A DNA stretch of 64,000 bases from Actinospineispora spinosispora DSM 44797 (GTDB taxonomy: Bacteria > Actinomycetota > Actinomycetes > Mycobacteriales > Pseudonocardiaceae): the NCBI RefSeq assembly GCF_000429025.1, contig NZ_AUBB01000028.1:62001-126000 (forward strand). The letters run 5' to 3'. Positions within the stretch are counted from its first letter, which is position 1. The number at the start of each line of letters is the position of its first letter. The notes below the pieces were generated by a model, which saw only the letters and a list, made by a program, of their open reading frames with translations, did no database searches and was not told the origin of the DNA. The translations under genes were made by a program, and so were the position numbers. This document shows positions 62,663 to 64,000 of the stretch, in pieces.

Positions 62663-64000
62663 TCAGGCCTCGCCCAGGTCCGTGACCGGTGGGCCGAGGA
62701 TGTCGTCGGCGTCCATGATCCGGTAGGCGTAGCCCTGCTCGGCGAGGAACCGCTGCCGGTGCGCCGCGTACTCGGTGTCCAGGGTGTCGCGGGAGACGAC
62801 CGAGTAGAAGTGCGCCTGCCGGTGGTCACCCTTCGGGCGCAGCAGGCGGCCGAGACGCTGCGCCTCCTCCTGACGGGAGCCGAACGTCCCGGAGACCTGC
62901 ACCGCGACCGAGGCCTCCGGCAGGTCGATCGAGAAGTTCGCCACCTTGCTGACCACCAGCCGGGGGATCTCGCCGGTCCGGAACGCCTCGAACAGGGCCT
63001 CGCGCTCCTTGTTGCGGGTCGAGCCCTCGACGACCGGGCAGTCCAGGCCCTTGCCCAGCTCGTGCAGCTGGTCCAGGTATGCCCCGATGATCAGCGCGGG
63101 CTCGCCGGGGTGCCGGTCGAGGATCGCCTGGACCACAGGGAGCTTCGTGCGCGCCGTGGCCGCGAGCTTGTACCGCTCGTCGGCCTCCGCCGTGGCGTAG
63201 CCGAGCCGTTCGGCGTCGGTCAGGGTGACTCGGACCTCGACGCAGTCGGCGGGCGCGATCCAGCCCTGCTGCTCGATGTCCCGCCACGGCGCGTCGTAGC
63301 GCTTCGGACCGATCAGCGAGAACACGTCACCCTCGCGCCCGTCCTCGCGGACCAGCGTCGCGGTCAGGCCGAGACGGCGACGCGACTGCAGGTCGGCGGT
63401 CATCCGGAACACCGGGGCGGGCAGCAGGTGCACCTCGTCGTAGATGATCAGACCCCAGTCGCGGGAGTCGAACAGGTCCAGGTGGCGGTACTCACCTTTG
63501 GTTTTGCGCGTCATCACCTGGTAGGTGGCGATCGTGACCGGACGGATCTCCTTGCGCTCGCCGGAGTACTCGCCGATCTCGTCCTCGGTCAGCGACGTGC
63601 GGGCCACCAGCTCGCGCTTCCACTGCCTGCCCGCGACGGTGTTGGTGACCAGGATCAGCGTCGTGGCCTGCGCCTCGGCCATCGCGGCCGCGCCGACCAG
63701 TGTCTTGCCGGCGCCGCAGGGCAGCACCACGACACCGGAGCCGCCCGCCCAAAAACCGGTGACCGCGTCGCGCTGGTAGTCGCGCAGCTCCCAGTCCTTC
63801 TCGTCCAGGGTGATCGCGTGGTGCTCGCCGTCGACGTAGCCCGCGAGGTCCTCGGCGGGCCAGCCGACCTTGAGCAGCGCCTGCTTGAGATGACCGCGTT
63901 CGCTCGGGTGGACGACGACCGTGTCGTCGTCCAGCCGGGTGCCCAGCATCGGGGCGATCTTCTTCTGCCGGAGGATCTCCTCCAGCACCGCGCGGTCGAG
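62663..64000 (-). CDS. XPB/Ercc3-like DEAD/DEAH helicase, partial
   Basis: Runs off the right edge; the visible part is 445 codons (stop included) and lacks the N-terminal ~100 residues expected for the bacterial XPB family. Walker A is PCGAGKT, motif II is YDEVHLLP (the DEVH box of XPB), GLTATLVREDGREGD is motif III with the RED motif, and QRLGRLLRPKG is motif VI. Bacterial XPB proteins are 3'-5' helicases thought to act in nucleotide-excision repair with a nuclease partner. It is followed by the PspC gene on the same strand. Confidence 0.93.
   Translation of the reverse strand, partial: LDRAVLEEILRQKKIAPMLGTRLDDDTVVVHPSERGHLKQALLKVGWPAEDLAGYVDGEHHAITLDEKDWELRDYQRDAVTGFWAGGSGVVVLPCGAGKTLVGAAAMAEAQATTLILVTNTVAGRQWKRELVARTSLTEDEIGEYSGERKEIRPVTIATYQVMTRKTKGEYRHLDLFDSRDWGLIIYDEVHLLPAPVFRMTADLQSRRRLGLTATLVREDGREGDVFSLIGPKRYDAPWRDIEQQGWIAPADCVEVRVTLTDAERLGYATAEADERYKLAATARTKLPVVQAILDRHPGEPALIIGAYLDQLHELGKGLDCPVVEGSTRNKEREALFEAFRTGEIPRLVVSKVANFSIDLPEASVAVQVSGTFGSRQEEAQRLGRLLRPKGDHRQAHFYSVVSRDTLDTEYAAHRQRFLAEQGYAYRIMDADDILGPPVTDLGEA

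Overview
The window comes from a high-GC actinobacterium, most likely of the Pseudonocardiales (Amycolatopsis/Kibdelosporangium/Lentzea-like). The evidence is strong GC3 codon bias, many GTG and leaderless starts (a TANNNT-like -10 six or seven bases before the start codon), several TetR and MFS genes, a GlgM/GlgC/PpgK sugar-storage set, and dense intergenic palindromes. No rRNA, tRNA, transposase, integrase, prophage or CRISPR array was found. This is chromosomal sequence, and the order thiD-thiC ... def-DUF3263-LytR_C ... pssA-psd-moeA-groEL matches the block I recall around Rv0422c-Rv0440 of Mycobacterium tuberculosis.

Layout. 1-3.1 kb: a GntR/FCD fragment, two tandem paralogous TetR regulators and a cytochrome P450. 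3.6-6.1 kb: an ATP-grasp ligase overlapping an MFS exporter, a plausible small biosynthesis-and-export unit. 6.1-6.65 kb: a minisatellite-like repeat tract. 6.7-14.5 kb: a ROK regulator followed by a tight glucose-to-glycogen operon (sugar permease, glucokinase, phosphoglucomutase, GlgA/GlgM, GlgC). 14.8-21.3 kb: TetR genes, a cupin, polyphosphate glucokinase, a lipoprotein, a P-loop kinase, a zinc-ribbon protein with 11-residue repeats, and a TetR/FAD-monooxygenase divergent pair. 21.4-28.5 kb: a TetR-controlled two-subunit acyl-CoA carboxylase, a drug exporter with a dienelactone hydrolase, and a small DUF6295-like protein. 28.7-38.8 kb: a pseudokinase, a VOC protein, an orphan C5 DNA methyltransferase, an acyl-CoA synthetase, an O-methyltransferase, an SRPBCC protein, an amidohydrolase, an MFS transporter and a LacI regulator. 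38.9-42.0 kb: a single-chain acyl-CoA carboxylase. 42.0-64.0 kb: mostly conserved housekeeping genes (gamma-carbonic anhydrase, thiD, thiC with a TPP riboswitch, Uma2 proteins, HtrA-like protease, peptide deformylase, DUF3263, a VirR-like protein, LtrA, a DUF6879/XRE cassette, pssA, psd, moeA, a cold-shock protein, groEL with two CIRCE operators, a WYL regulator, PspC and an XPB helicase).

The most unusual signal is repetitive. At least twelve near-perfect palindromes of about 42-65 bp share the ends CGTGAGTG...CACTCACG but have different, still self-complementary, cores. Most are intergenic. Two lie in frame inside the two acyl-CoA carboxylase genes at almost the same protein position (residue ~450, between the biotin-carboxylase and biotin-carrier domains), and two others supply the stop codon of a gene. 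A second family, with four copies of ~220-300 bp, is confined to the last 9 kb in both orientations. A third is built on GACTCGCGGGG units.
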